In this document: in pieces, positions 1 to 8,792 of the stretch | Layout: each line of letters opens with the position of its first letter | How positions within the stretch are numbered: the stretch's first letter is position 1 | Assembly (NCBI GenBank): GCA_024234595.1 | Contig: JACKNZ010000005.1 | Coordinates: 124,001 to 188,000 of the forward strand | Length of the DNA: 64,000 nucleotides | Source: Moraxellaceae bacterium | GTDB taxonomy: Bacteria > Pseudomonadota > Gammaproteobacteria > Pseudomonadales > Moraxellaceae | Direction: 5' to 3' | Position numbers and translations under genes: made by a program | The notes under the pieces: model-generated | The model's database searches: none | What the model saw: only the letters and a program-made list of their open reading frames with translations | What the model was told of the DNA's origin: nothing

Positions 1-1
1 T

Positions 2-1213
2 GGCGGATGCGCTTTATTCGCTTCGTCCTATTATATTGCCCAACGCACCTGTCAAACGAAATTATTTATGCCTGCCCTCGCCAAATTTACATTTTGGGGT
101 TGGCAATTAGTGATTCTTTTGGCTGTCGCGAGTTTACCTTTAGGCTTAACTTCTACCAAAGAATATGCTGAATTAGAATGGCCAATTGACTTATTAATTG
201 CTGTCATTTGGGTTGCTTACGGCACTGTCTTTTTTGGGACACTTGCCAAACGTACAACTTCTCATATTTATGTAGCTAACTGGTTCTTTGGTGCATTTAT
301 TATCACTATTGGTGTATTACACATTATCAATAGTATGGCTGTGCCTGTCAGCTTGACTAAATCTTACTCCATGTACAGTGGCGCAACCGATGCCATGATT
401 CAATGGTGGTATGGTCACAATGCCGTTGGTTTCTTCTTAACAGCCGCTTTCTTGGGCATGATGTATTACTTTATTCCTGTACAAGTGGGTCGCCCTGTTT
501 ACTCTTACCGTTTATCTGTCGTTCACTTTTGGGCATTAATTTCTGTCTATATGTGGGCTGGTGGTCACCATTTACATTACACAGCATTACCAGATTGGAC
601 ACAATCTTTAGCAATGGCCTTCTCCTTAGTGTTATTTGCACCAAGTTGGGGTGGCATGATTAACGGTATTATGAGCTTATCAGGTGCATGGGATCGTTTA
701 CGTACTGACCCAATTATCCGCTTCTTAGTTGTGGCTTTATCCTTCTATGGTATGTCCACCTTTGAAGGGCCAATGATGTCCATCAAAACGGTTAATGCCT
801 TATCTCACTACACCGACTGGACAATTGGTCACGTTCACTCTGGCGCATTAGGTTGGGTAGGCATGATTACTATTGGTTCTATGTATGTGTTAATTCCACG
901 CATTTTTGAACGCGAACGTATGTATAGCATTAGTTTAATTAACTTACACTTTTGGTTAGCAACGCTTGGTGTGGTTATTTACATTGCCTCATTGTGGATT
1001 TCTGGTATTACCCAAGGCTTGATGTGGCGCGCTGTTAACGAAGATGGTTCTTTGACTTATAGCTTTGTTGAAGCTGTTGTTGCTAGCCATCCTTACTGGT
1101 TTGGCCGCTTTATTGGTGGTGCTTTGTATTTAACAGGTATGTTGGTAATGGCTTATAACGTCGCCATGACCGTCATGAACAAAAAACCTGTTGGCGCAGA
1201 TAAATTAGGCTAA
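2..1213 (+). CDS. ccoN: cbb3-type cytochrome c oxidase subunit I (partial, 5' end outside window)
   Basis: Catalytic heme-copper subunit of the cbb3 terminal oxidase, which reduces O2 in the inner membrane at low oxygen. The frame is open to the window edge, and residues before the first ATG at 68 (ALFASSYYIAQRT) are typical CcoN, so the gene begins upstream. About 403 residues remain of the usual 470-480. The CuB histidines lie in YGHNAVG and GGHHLHY. The heme b3 and heme b ligands lie in IGHVHSG. The tyrosine in VYMWAGGHH fits the His-Tyr crosslink known from cbb3 enzymes. Many hydrophobic helices follow. The low-spin heme ligand in helix II is outside the window. First gene of the ccoNOQP operon, 15 nt before ccoO. 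Confidence 0.96.
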   Translation, partial: GGCALFASSYYIAQRTCQTKLFMPALAKFTFWGWQLVILLAVASLPLGLTSTKEYAELEWPIDLLIAVIWVAYGTVFFGTLAKRTTSHIYVANWFFGAFIITIGVLHIINSMAVPVSLTKSYSMYSGATDAMIQWWYGHNAVGFFLTAAFLGMMYYFIPVQVGRPVYSYRLSVVHFWALISVYMWAGGHHLHYTALPDWTQSLAMAFSLVLFAPSWGGMINGIMSLSGAWDRLRTDPIIRFLVVALSFYGMSTFEGPMMSIKTVNALSHYTDWTIGHVHSGALGWVGMITIGSMYVLIPRIFERERMYSISLINLHFWLATLGVVIYIASLWISGITQGLMWRAVNEDGSLTYSFVEAVVASHPYWFGRFIGGALYLTGMLVMAYNVAMTVMNKKPVGADKLG

Positions 1214-1228
1214 GTGGGAGGATTTTAA

Positions 1229-1876
1229 ATGGCTGATCATAATGCCCCAAGCAACAATGTCCACGACCTCGTAGAGAAAAACGTTGGCGCATTGATTGTA
1301 TTAATCTGTGTTGCAATTAGCTTTGCAACCTTGGTAGAAATTGTTCCCTTATTCTTCCAACCTGAGTTAAATGACCCTAAAGCAGATGCACGTTTAGAAA
1401 TGAAACCGCTGACTGCTTTACAAATGGAAGGCCGTGACGTTTATATCCGTGAAGGTTGTAACGTTTGTCATTCGCAAATGATTCGTCCTTTACGTGCCGA
1501 AACCGAGCGTTATGGTCACTACTCCATTGCGGCTGAGTCTGCATGGGACCACCCATTTTTATGGGGTTCTAAGCGTACAGGCCCAGATTTAGCGCGTATT
1601 GGTCAAAAATACTCTAACGAATGGCATCGTGCGCATTTAATGAATCCACGCGATGTTGTACCTGAGTCTAATATGCCCGGTTATCCTTGGTTGGCCGAAA
1701 ATAAATTGACGGGTGAATTAACTGCCAAAAAATTGGAAGTGTTTCGTGGTTTTGGTGTGCCTTATACCGATGCTGACATTGCAGGTGCAGCAGAAAGTGT
1801 TAAAGGTAAAACCGAAATGGAAGCCTTAATTGCCTATTTACAACAATTAGGCACAGCCCTTAAAGAGCGGAGATAA
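1229..1876 (+). CDS. ccoO: cbb3-type cytochrome c oxidase subunit II, monoheme
   Basis: Membrane-anchored monoheme cytochrome c that passes electrons to CcoN. The 215-residue length is normal. One N-terminal transmembrane helix (about residues 19-42) is followed by a periplasmic domain with a single heme-binding site CNVCH (Cys77, Cys80, His81). The family motif EGCNVCHSQMIRP is present, and a methionine in ESNMPGYPW is a likely sixth heme ligand. A GGAGG ribosome site precedes the ATG. It sits between ccoN and ccoQ with gaps of only 15 and 3 nt, so co-transcription is expected. Nothing unusual seen. Confidence 0.97.
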   Translation: MADHNAPSNNVHDLVEKNVGALIVLICVAISFATLVEIVPLFFQPELNDPKADARLEMKPLTALQMEGRDVYIREGCNVCHSQMIRPLRAETERYGHYSIAAESAWDHPFLWGSKRTGPDLARIGQKYSNEWHRAHLMNPRDVVPESNMPGYPWLAENKLTGELTAKKLEVFRGFGVPYTDADIAGAAESVKGKTEMEALIAYLQQLGTALKERR

Positions 1877-1879
1877 GAG

Positions 1880-2065
1880 ATGAACGGCATGGTATGGCTT
1901 TATATCTTTGGCACTTTCTCGGCAATTTTTGCCTTTGCAGGTATTTGTTGGTGGGCTTATCGCCCCTCACATAAAAAACGATTTGAGCAAGATGCCATGC
2001 TCGCTTTAGATAGCGATCCTCTTTATCAAAAAAACCGTCAATCAGCGGGAGATAAACTAAAATGA
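1880..2065 (+). CDS. ccoQ: cbb3 oxidase small subunit CcoQ/FixQ
   Basis: Small 61-residue membrane protein of the cbb3 operon. It has one transmembrane helix (about residues 4-27) and then a short charged cytoplasmic tail with RPSHKKRFEQDA, the usual CcoQ pattern of a basic stretch after the helix. Known members stabilise CcoP association or protect the enzyme from oxygen. No catalytic residues are expected. It starts 3 nt after ccoO, and its end overlaps the ccoP start by 4 nt, indicating translational coupling. Identification rests on size, topology and position as much as on sequence. Confidence 0.9.
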   Translation: MNGMVWLYIFGTFSAIFAFAGICWWAYRPSHKKRFEQDAMLALDSDPLYQKNRQSAGDKLK

Positions 2066-2982
2066 GTGCGTTTTGGAGTGCTTATATTACTATTCTATCA
2101 CTAGGCTGTTTAGCCTTTGTGATAGGCGTGATGGTGATGGCCAATAGCCTCAAAGTCACGCGTGAGCCTGATAATACAACGGGTCACGAATACGATGGCA
2201 TTAAAGAATACGACAACCCCATGCCTAAATGGTGGCAAGGCCTCTATTGGGGTGGAGTAGTTTTCTTTATTTTTTATGTATTAGCTTATCCTGCCCTTGG
2301 TGCTTACAAAGGGTTTTGGGGATGGACCTCCGTTGGTGAGCATGATAAAGATAAAGCTGCTTATGACGCAAAGTATGCACCAATCTTTAAAGCATATGCA
2401 GCTAAGCCTGTAGAAGAATTAGCTCATGACGCTGCCGCCATGAAAATTGCTGGACGGTTATACGTTAATAACTGTGCCGCTTGTCATGGTGCTGATGCCC
2501 GTGGTGCTAAAGGCTATCCCAATTTAACTGATAATGATTGGTTATATGGTGGCGAGCCAGCTCAAATCATTGAAACCCTCACCAATGGTCGCCCTGCGGT
2601 TGAAGGTGGCATGAAAATGCCTGCATGGGGAGAAACCCTCGGTGAGCAAGGCGTTAAAGAAGTGGCCGCTTATGTACTAACGCTTTCTGAGCGTCGCCTT
2701 TCTGAGGCTGACCAAAAGTTAGCAGAAGCAGGTCAAGCACGTTTTGCTGTGTGTGCAGGCTGTCATGGTGCGGATGGTCGTGGTATGCATGCTGTAGGTG
2801 CCCCCAATTTAACCGATACTATTTGGTTATACGGTGGCAGCCAAAAAACTGTTGAAGAAACCATTCGTCATGGTCGAAACGGTGCAATGCCTGCTTGGAA
2901 AGACCGTTTAGGTGAAGAAAAGGTGCATTTGCTTGCTGCTTATGTCTATTCTTTATCTCATGGTGGTGCTGCCAAGCACTAA
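2062..2982 (+). CDS. ccoP: cbb3-type cytochrome c oxidase subunit III, diheme
   Basis: Diheme cytochrome c subunit that receives electrons from soluble cytochromes. The 306 residues include two N-terminal transmembrane helices (about residues 8-27 and 59-80), the conserved N-terminal domain with YDGIKEYDNPMPKWW, and two cytochrome c domains. Their heme sites are CAACH (Cys138, Cys141, His142) and CAGCH (Cys231, Cys234, His235). Axial methionines are likely in MKMPAWG and AMPAWKD. It overlaps ccoQ by ATGA. A long palindrome follows directly after the stop, so the structural operon probably ends here. Confidence 0.97.
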   Translation: MSAFWSAYITILSLGCLAFVIGVMVMANSLKVTREPDNTTGHEYDGIKEYDNPMPKWWQGLYWGGVVFFIFYVLAYPALGAYKGFWGWTSVGEHDKDKAAYDAKYAPIFKAYAAKPVEELAHDAAAMKIAGRLYVNNCAACHGADARGAKGYPNLTDNDWLYGGEPAQIIETLTNGRPAVEGGMKMPAWGETLGEQGVKEVAAYVLTLSERRLSEADQKLAEAGQARFAVCAGCHGADGRGMHAVGAPNLTDTIWLYGGSQKTVEETIRHGRNGAMPAWKDRLGEEKVHLLAAYVYSLSHGGAAKH

Positions 2983-2985
2983 ACT

Positions 2986-3020
2986 TTATTAGGACTTACG
3001 CATTGCGTAAGTCCTAATAA
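2986..3020. repeat. Perfect 17-bp inverted repeat made of MITE-end sequence
   Basis: Arms 2986-3002 and 3004-3020 are exact reverse complements around a single base. The arm contains AGGACTTACGCA, the terminal motif of the MITE-like elements at 27436-27562 and 41355-41452. Starting four bases after the ccoP stop, it could act as a transcription terminator or mRNA-stabilising hairpin, but no T-run follows. I read it as two fused ends of that element. Confidence 0.75.
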
Positions 3021-3082
3021 GCACTATCAATTTATCTGAATAGTTATTTTCTTACAAATACCTTAGTATCAACTGACAATGA

Positions 3083-3129
3083 TTATATGTTTATTGGTTA
3101 ATAGCAGCTAATAAACATATAATTTTTGC
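3083..3129 (+). terminator. AT-rich hairpin with T-run before ccoG
   Basis: A 13-bp perfect inverted repeat (3083-3095 and 3110-3122) with a 14-nt loop is followed by a short T-run. It could terminate ccoNOQP transcripts or serve as an operator for ccoG, which starts 23 nt further on. The stem is almost all A/T, which makes it a weak terminator. No FNR/Anr box (TTGAT-N4-ATCAA) was seen here. Confidence 0.4.
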
Positions 3130-3151
3130 CACAGAGGTAACCAGTCTCACT

Positions 3152-4573
3152 ATGAGTAATAAAATCCCTACTCAAGACCAGTCTCCTAATCCCGTTCAAA
3201 TTCACAGCCCCAAACTAATGCACATTGATAAAGCCAAGATATTTCCGCGCTCTATTCGTGGCTTTTATCAAAACATCCGTCATGTGTTTATGGCTTTTAT
3301 TCTGTTTGTTTATGTTGCGTTGGCTTGGGTCAAGTGGGATGGCCGACAAGCAGTTTTATTTGATTTAGAACATCGCCAGTTTTTTATTTTTGGCTGGACT
3401 TTTGCCCCTCAAGACTTTTTCTTCTTGTCATGGTTGTTGATTATTGCAGCTTTTACTCTCTTTGTAGTCACTGTTTTTGCTGGCCGTGTTTTTTGTGGTT
3501 ATGTTTGTCCTCAGACCACTTGGACAACCCTGTATTTATGGATAGAAAAAATTACCGAAGGTGAACGTAACGCTCGTATCAAACTCGACAAAGCTCCTAT
3601 GTCTGTTAATAAATTTATTCGACGTGCTACAAAACACTTTTTATGGTTGTTGATTGCATTTGCGACTGGCTTTGTATTTGTGGGGTACTTTACACCTGTT
3701 CGTAGCTTAGCCGAAGACTTTGTGACTGGTAATTTAGGCGGTTGGGGTTATGTATTTATTTTACTCTTTACCGTTCTAACCTACTTAAATGCGGGTTGGA
3801 TGCGCGAAAAAGTCTGTTTTTATATGTGCCCTTATGGTCGCTTTCAAAGTGTGATGTTTGATAAAGATACCTTAATTGTTTCTTATGACACTGAGCGTGG
3901 CGAGTCGCGTGGTGCTCGTAAAAAAACCGTTGACCCTAAAGAGGCTGGTTTAGGTGACTGTATCGACTGTCAATTATGCGTCCAAGTGTGTCCAACAGGC
4001 ATTGATATTCGTGACGGCCTACAACTGGAATGTATTCAATGTGCTGCTTGTATTGATGCTTGCGACAGCATTATGGATCAAATGGGGTATCAACGTGGTT
4101 TAGTACGTTATACCACCGAAAATATTCTTGAAAAAAAATCTGGCTACCATTGGTTACGCCCTCGTTTAATTGGTTATAGTGCCGTTGTGTTAGTGATGAT
4201 GGTGATGTTTGTCTATAGTTTGGCAGCTCGCGTTCCACTGAGCATTGATGCCATTCGTGACCGTAACCAGTTATACCGCGAAAACAGTGAAGGTTTGATT
4301 GAGAATGTTTATACACTCAAAGTGATGAACAAATCTCAACAAACGCAACAGTATCACCTGACATTGGCTGGTGACAACACTAACATCCAACTCATTCCAA
4401 TTGACGACTTTAATTTAGACGCTGGTGAGGTATCTAACTTGCCTGTCACCTTACAAGCAGACCCTGCTGATTTGGCACAAAGCAATACCAAAATCACCTT
4501 TAAAGTGGAAGCGGTTGCTGACAAAAATGTCACCGCTCAAGTAGAGAGCCGCTTTTTGTCACCTAGTAATTGA
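3152..4573 (+). CDS. ccoG: cbb3 oxidase assembly iron-sulfur protein CcoG (FixG/RdxA)
   Basis: Membrane protein with two 4Fe-4S clusters, needed for cbb3 oxidase assembly. The family has been linked to reducing Cu(II) during copper delivery. In its 473 residues several transmembrane helices alternate with Cys motifs: CGYVCPQTTW, CFYMCPYGRF, and a ferredoxin-like pair CIDCQLCVQVCP and CIQCAACIDAC. The C-terminal third is the periplasmic Ig-like domain typical of this family. It lies 169 nt after ccoP and 70 nt before ccoH, as in standard ccoNOQP-ccoGHIS loci. Confidence 0.96.
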   Translation: MSNKIPTQDQSPNPVQIHSPKLMHIDKAKIFPRSIRGFYQNIRHVFMAFILFVYVALAWVKWDGRQAVLFDLEHRQFFIFGWTFAPQDFFFLSWLLIIAAFTLFVVTVFAGRVFCGYVCPQTTWTTLYLWIEKITEGERNARIKLDKAPMSVNKFIRRATKHFLWLLIAFATGFVFVGYFTPVRSLAEDFVTGNLGGWGYVFILLFTVLTYLNAGWMREKVCFYMCPYGRFQSVMFDKDTLIVSYDTERGESRGARKKTVDPKEAGLGDCIDCQLCVQVCPTGIDIRDGLQLECIQCAACIDACDSIMDQMGYQRGLVRYTTENILEKKSGYHWLRPRLIGYSAVVLVMMVMFVYSLAARVPLSIDAIRDRNQLYRENSEGLIENVYTLKVMNKSQQTQQYHLTLAGDNTNIQLIPIDDFNLDAGEVSNLPVTLQADPADLAQSNTKITFKVEAVADKNVTAQVESRFLSPSN

Positions 4574-4582
4574 TGTCTGTAT

Positions 4583-4609
4583 GGGTGCATAAGCCGCACC
4601 CTTATTTTT
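4583..4609 (+). terminator. Short hairpin with T-run between ccoG and ccoH
   Basis: GGGTGC (4583-4588) pairs with GCACCC (4596-4601) across a 7-nt loop, followed by TTATTTTT. The form is that of a rho-independent terminator or attenuator just after the ccoG stop. A six-pair stem suggests partial rather than full termination before ccoH. Confidence 0.5.
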
Positions 4610-4643
4610 GTCATGCCAACACCACTACCGTTGAGGTAAGATT

Positions 4644-5159
4644 ATGAGCGATGCTATTAGCAAACCTTGGTACAAACATCCTTGGCTCTGGTTTTTAATT
4701 GCTGTACCTGTTATTTCTGTCATATTAAGCTTTAGCATGTTATTTGTGGCGTTAGACAACAAAGACCCCGAAGTGGAAGGCGATTGGCACAAAAACAAAA
4801 AGGCAATACAAGAAAACTTTGACCGCGAACACTATGCCAGCGCCTTGAGTATTCAAGCTCAGTTAAATACTCAAAATCAGCTTCTTATGGTTAAAATTGT
4901 TAGCCCTTATGCTTTAGATAAAGAGGCTTTGCCAAGCAAACTGAATGTTATCTTCTCTCATCCTACCCATGAAAATAAAGACTTACGTTTGGTGCTTGAG
5001 CAACAAACAGACGGTAGTTATAGCACCTCCCTCAATCATACGCTGACTGGCCGTTATTATTTGGACATCAATACTAAGGTATGGCGATTAAAAGAGATGG
5101 TCGAAATGCCATTGACACAAGCGATAACTATCAACCCTCTTCCTTTGAATGAGCAATAA
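4644..5159 (+). CDS. ccoH: cbb3 oxidase assembly protein CcoH (FixH family)
   Basis: FixH-family membrane protein of 171 residues required for a stable cbb3 complex. It begins with the family pattern KPWYKHPWLWFL, then one transmembrane helix (about residues 13-35), then VALDNKDPEVEGDWHKNKKAI, where D-P-x-V is characteristic of FixH. The rest is a periplasmic beta-rich domain ending before residue 171. The ATG follows GAGGTAAG at good spacing. It sits between ccoG and ccoI, and the next gene begins 6 nt after its stop. No catalytic site is known for the family. Confidence 0.92.
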   Translation: MSDAISKPWYKHPWLWFLIAVPVISVILSFSMLFVALDNKDPEVEGDWHKNKKAIQENFDREHYASALSIQAQLNTQNQLLMVKIVSPYALDKEALPSKLNVIFSHPTHENKDLRLVLEQQTDGSYSTSLNHTLTGRYYLDINTKVWRLKEMVEMPLTQAITINPLPLNEQ

Positions 5160-5165
5160 CTTTTG

Positions 5166-7535
5166 ATGAGTGAATTGTGTTTTCATTGTGGTGAGCCTTT
5201 GTCCAAAACGGTACATTATTTGCCGATTTTGGGCGAAGAACGGCCATTGTGCTGTTTGGGTTGTTATGCAGTGGCGCAAACGATTGTCGAAAATCAACTC
5301 GAAAATTATTATCTTGAACGCAGCGTTATAAGCCCTACTGCCCCGTTACCAAGTGAGTTAGAAACACTTAAAGGCTATGACCACCCAGATACCCAACAAC
5401 AATTTGTTCACCGCGAGCAACAGTTGGCCTGTGCTGATTTAAGCGTGGCAGGGGTTTCTTGTGCTGCCTGTGCTTGGTTAATCGAAAAACGACTTGTACA
5501 AGAATCTGCGGTTAAACAAGCCAGTGTTAATTTAAGCAATCATCGTTTAAGACTGGTGTGGGACGATAGCCAAACGCCTTTAAGCACTTTGCTCAATGAC
5601 CTAGAAAAACTAGGTTATAAAGCGCGCCCTTTTCGTACCGATACCCATGCTAATTTACTCAAAAAAGAATCACGCCAACTACTCATGAGACTTGGAGTAG
5701 CAGGCTTAGGTTCAATGCAAGCCATGATGTACGCTGGCAGTTTGTATGTTGCCGATGACATGAGCCTTGACCATCGCGATTTTTTGCGATGGGTATCACT
5801 ACTCATCACCTTGCCGTTATTTTTTTATTCTGCTTATCCTTTTTATCGCTCAGCATGGTTTTCACTTAAAGCACGCACACTCAATATGGATGTGTCGGTC
5901 ACTATTGCACTGATACTTACCTTTGTTGCAAGTATATATAATACCGTGACGAGTGCGCCCGACGTTTATTATGACTCGGTGACGATGTTTATTTTCTTTT
6001 TATTGGCAGGTCGATTTTTAGAAACCCAAGCTAGACGCAAAGCCAGTGAAACCGCCAATGACTTGATTCCTGTACTACCCCGTTTAAGCCGTCGTTTGTT
6101 AGACAATGGCCAATTTGAAGATATACCCATCACCTCACTCCATATTGGCGATAAAGTCTTGGTGAAAGCTGGCGAGGTCATTCCCTGTGATGGTTTGATT
6201 ATCGAAGGTCAAAGTGCTGTGTCAGAAGCCTTACTGACGGGTGAACCACTGCCCTTGCACAAACAACACGGCGACACAGTGGTCAGTGGCAGTCAAAATC
6301 ACAATAGCCCCCTGATTATTGAAGTGACTCAGTCGGCACAATCCAGCACCCTTGCCACTATTCACCAACTCATTAGTAGAGCCTTATCCGAAAAGCCACA
6401 ACTTGCCGAACAGGCCGACAAAGTGGCACATTGGTTTATTTTAGCGATATTGATACTATCACTTGGCGTTTATATTGGCTGGTATTTTGTTAATCCAAGT
6501 TTTGCCTTATTGGCTACCATTGCAGTATTAGTTGCCACTTGCCCATGTGCTTTATCTTTGGCTACACCTGTGGTGTTAACTGCGGCCACCCATCGTTTAG
6601 CTAAAGAGGGCTTTTTGGTCACCCGTGGTCATGTGATTAACCGCATTGCTCAAGCAACACATATTGTTTTTGATAAAACAGGCACACTGACGACAGGCAA
6701 ACTGCAACTGGTAGCCACGCAAGCGTTAACAACTCATACACAACAAGAAGTACTGTTAATTGCCAGTGCCTTAGAACAACACTCCGAGCATCCCATTGCT
6801 CATGCGTTTAAAGTCTTACAAGCAAAAAACTTGCCCACGGTAGAAGACATTCAAAACCAAGCTGGCTTGGGTTTGTCAGGCATGATTGACAACAAATGCT
6901 ACAAAATTGGTCATGCTGACTTTGCGCTTAATCATTTGGTTGAAGCTCCACCTAGTCACTATTTACGGATTTGGCTCAGTTGTGAGCAACAAGCAATTGC
7001 CTATTTTGACTTGAGTGATAGTACCCGTCCTGAAGCAGTCTCTACTTTGCAGCTATTACATCGCTTGGGTTTACAAAGTGTCTTATTATCGGGTGACCAC
7101 TCTACTGCCCCACAACAACTCGCTAAGCAACTCGGTATTGATACTTGTTTAGGTAGCCTGTTACCACAACAAAAAGCGGACTATGTTCACCAGCTACAAC
7201 AACAAGGTGCAGTGGTCATTATGGTTGGTGATGGCGTGAATGACGCGCCCGTTTTGGGTCAAGCCCATGTTTCTGTGGCCATGAGTTCTGGCGCAGATTT
7301 GGCTCAAATTACGGCTGACTCTATCTTATTGGGTGACCGCTTGAGTGCTCTTGTTGCCGCTCGTCAGACTGCTTGCAAAACCCAAGGTATTATTAAACAA
7401 AATTTAGTGTGGGCTTTGGTGTATAATTTGGCCATCTTGCCACCTGCTGCCTTAGGTTTTGTGCCACCGTGGTTGGCAGCTATTGGCATGTCGCTTAGCT
7501 CTTTGCTGGTTGTACTAAATGCACTGCGAGTATGA
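5166..7535 (+). CDS. ccoI: Copper-exporting P1B-type ATPase CcoI (FixI) for cbb3 maturation
   Basis: ATP-driven copper pump that supplies CuB to the cbb3 oxidase from the periplasmic side. The 789 residues show an N-terminal Cys cluster (CFHCGE and CCLGC), an HMA-like metal-binding motif CAAC at residues 99-102, the TGE actuator loop near residue 359, the membrane CPC metal site at 459-461, the phosphorylation motif DKTGTLT at 503-509, and GDGVNDAP in the hinge. I chose the ATG at 5166. An in-frame TTG three bases earlier is less likely. It follows ccoH by 6 nt and precedes ccoS by 19 nt. Confidence 0.96.
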   Translation: MSELCFHCGEPLSKTVHYLPILGEERPLCCLGCYAVAQTIVENQLENYYLERSVISPTAPLPSELETLKGYDHPDTQQQFVHREQQLACADLSVAGVSCAACAWLIEKRLVQESAVKQASVNLSNHRLRLVWDDSQTPLSTLLNDLEKLGYKARPFRTDTHANLLKKESRQLLMRLGVAGLGSMQAMMYAGSLYVADDMSLDHRDFLRWVSLLITLPLFFYSAYPFYRSAWFSLKARTLNMDVSVTIALILTFVASIYNTVTSAPDVYYDSVTMFIFFLLAGRFLETQARRKASETANDLIPVLPRLSRRLLDNGQFEDIPITSLHIGDKVLVKAGEVIPCDGLIIEGQSAVSEALLTGEPLPLHKQHGDTVVSGSQNHNSPLIIEVTQSAQSSTLATIHQLISRALSEKPQLAEQADKVAHWFILAILILSLGVYIGWYFVNPSFALLATIAVLVATCPCALSLATPVVLTAATHRLAKEGFLVTRGHVINRIAQATHIVFDKTGTLTTGKLQLVATQALTTHTQQEVLLIASALEQHSEHPIAHAFKVLQAKNLPTVEDIQNQAGLGLSGMIDNKCYKIGHADFALNHLVEAPPSHYLRIWLSCEQQAIAYFDLSDSTRPEAVSTLQLLHRLGLQSVLLSGDHSTAPQQLAKQLGIDTCLGSLLPQQKADYVHQLQQQGAVVIMVGDGVNDAPVLGQAHVSVAMSSGADLAQITADSILLGDRLSALVAARQTACKTQGIIKQNLVWALVYNLAILPPAALGFVPPWLAAIGMSLSSLLVVLNALRV

Positions 7536-7554
7536 TATTGTTTTATAGAGGTAA

Positions 7555-7728
7555 ATGACTGTGGATTATGTCTATTTATTAGTTTCATTAAGTGTTGTAT
7601 TGCTTGCAGGTGCAATTTGGGGCATTTTGTGGGCGGTCAAAAGCGACCAATTTGAAGACCTCGAAGGGCCTGCCGAACGTATTATTTTAGACGACCGCGA
7701 ATTGCGACGTAAAATTAATGAACGATAG
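7555..7728 (+). CDS. ccoS: cbb3-type cytochrome oxidase assembly protein CcoS
   Basis: A short 57-residue protein beginning MTVDYVYLLVSLSVV. One transmembrane helix leads into the CcoS signature WAVKSDQFEDLEGPAERI, then acidic/basic residues ending in KINER. CcoS is needed for cofactor insertion into cbb3 oxidases. The ATG at 7555 follows a GAGG site by four bases. GTG at 7561 is an in-frame alternative. The end overlaps the next gene by 11 nt. Size and position directly after ccoI are those of known ccoGHIS loci. Confidence 0.92.
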   Translation: MTVDYVYLLVSLSVVLLAGAIWGILWAVKSDQFEDLEGPAERIILDDRELRRKINER

Positions 7729-8446
7729 TCTGATTATTTTCACCGCACTCGCGGCAGGCTTTTTTGGCTCACCGCATTGTTTAGGCATGTGTGGTGGCAT
7801 TGTCAGTGCTTTAAGTTTTGCCCTTGCTAAACAATCCCCTCTCCAGCGTTTGTTATTGCAATATTTTTATCATCTCGGCCGATTATTTTCTTATAGTGTT
7901 TTAGGCTTATTGGTAGGCTTCTTGGGAAAAGGCATTTTAAGCCCTTTGGTTAATTCTAAATGGCCTTTTGCACTGACCTCACTCATGATGATTGTTTTTG
8001 GCTTATATTTAACAGGTTGGTGGCGCGGCCTAGACAAACTAGAAGTCTTTGGCGCAAAAATTTGGCAAGCCATGACACCATTACGGCAACGTTTTATGCC
8101 CATTAACTCAATTCCGCGTGCGTTATTTGCAGGCATGTTATGGGGATTTTTACCCTGTGGTTTAGTCTATAGTGCATTAGCCCTAGCCTTGACCAGTGCC
8201 AGTCCCTTAACAGCAAGCGGTACGATGCTGGCCTTTGGCTTGGGAACACTCCCAATGATGATGTTGGCTGGTAGTACCGCAGGCGCGCTCAAGCAAAAAC
8301 TACAACAACACGGTTGGCGTACAGCTAACGGATTATTGATTATTGCCTTTGGCATTTGGACATTGCTACAAACGGTGTTATTAAACCCTCACCATCAGCA
8401 CTCTCAACATAACACATCAGTTAATACCACGATACGCACACCATGA
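7718..8446 (+). CDS. DsbD/TauE-SafE-like membrane protein of the cbb3 assembly locus
   Basis: Polytopic inner-membrane protein (242 residues, about six helices) of the sulfite-exporter TauE/SafE or DsbD_2-like group that commonly follows ccoS. The Cys motifs HCLGMCGG (near residue 20) and LPCGLVYS (near residue 145) lie in helices and could carry thiol electrons or bind copper. The function is not settled: copper or reductant supply to cbb3 biogenesis is inferred from position. It overlaps ccoS by 11 nt and the following gene by 4 nt, so it is translationally coupled to both. Confidence 0.8.
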   Translation: MNDSLIIFTALAAGFFGSPHCLGMCGGIVSALSFALAKQSPLQRLLLQYFYHLGRLFSYSVLGLLVGFLGKGILSPLVNSKWPFALTSLMMIVFGLYLTGWWRGLDKLEVFGAKIWQAMTPLRQRFMPINSIPRALFAGMLWGFLPCGLVYSALALALTSASPLTASGTMLAFGLGTLPMMMLAGSTAGALKQKLQQHGWRTANGLLIIAFGIWTLLQTVLLNPHHQHSQHNTSVNTTIRTP

Positions 8447-8709
8447 GCACAAACACCCATAAAGACCCATTGCACGGTTTAACACTACAAATGCTTGTTG
8501 AACGCTTAGTCGCATTATATGGCTGGCAGGAGCTGGCACGCTTTATTAACATTAACTGTTTTAAGACTAATCCGAGCATAAAATCCAGTTTGGTCTTTTT
8601 GCGACGTACCCCTTGGGCTAGGCAGCAAGTTGAGGATTTTTATGTCAAATTTGGACACCAAGAATGGCTACAAAATCCTCCTGCGATGAATCAAGAACAA
8701 TCATCTTAA
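8443..8709 (+). CDS. VF530-family DNA-binding protein (DUF2132)
   Basis: Small soluble protein of 88 residues. The core DPLHGLTLQMLVERLVALYGW, then FKTNPSIKSSLVFLRRTPWAR and VEDFY, matches the VF530/DUF2132 family, a small helical fold reported to bind DNA. Its physiological role is unknown. The ATG overlaps the end of the preceding membrane protein by 4 nt (ATGA), so it is the last gene of the ccoGHIS operon, a position where other Pseudomonadales often carry anr or hemN. The last 15 residues are probably disordered. Confidence 0.85.
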   Translation: MSTNTHKDPLHGLTLQMLVERLVALYGWQELARFININCFKTNPSIKSSLVFLRRTPWARQQVEDFYVKFGHQEWLQNPPAMNQEQSS

Positions 8710-8792
8710 TTTTTAACAAATCATAATACATTGTTTTATAATGCCTTTTACTCATGTTACGCTGGGTTTTACACCAGCTATGGCATCTCCAT

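Noticed and set aside
3021..3151. FNR/Anr box upstream of ccoG
   Set aside because: No TTGAT-N4-ATCAA match. The only strong symmetry is the AT-rich hairpin noted as a possible terminator.
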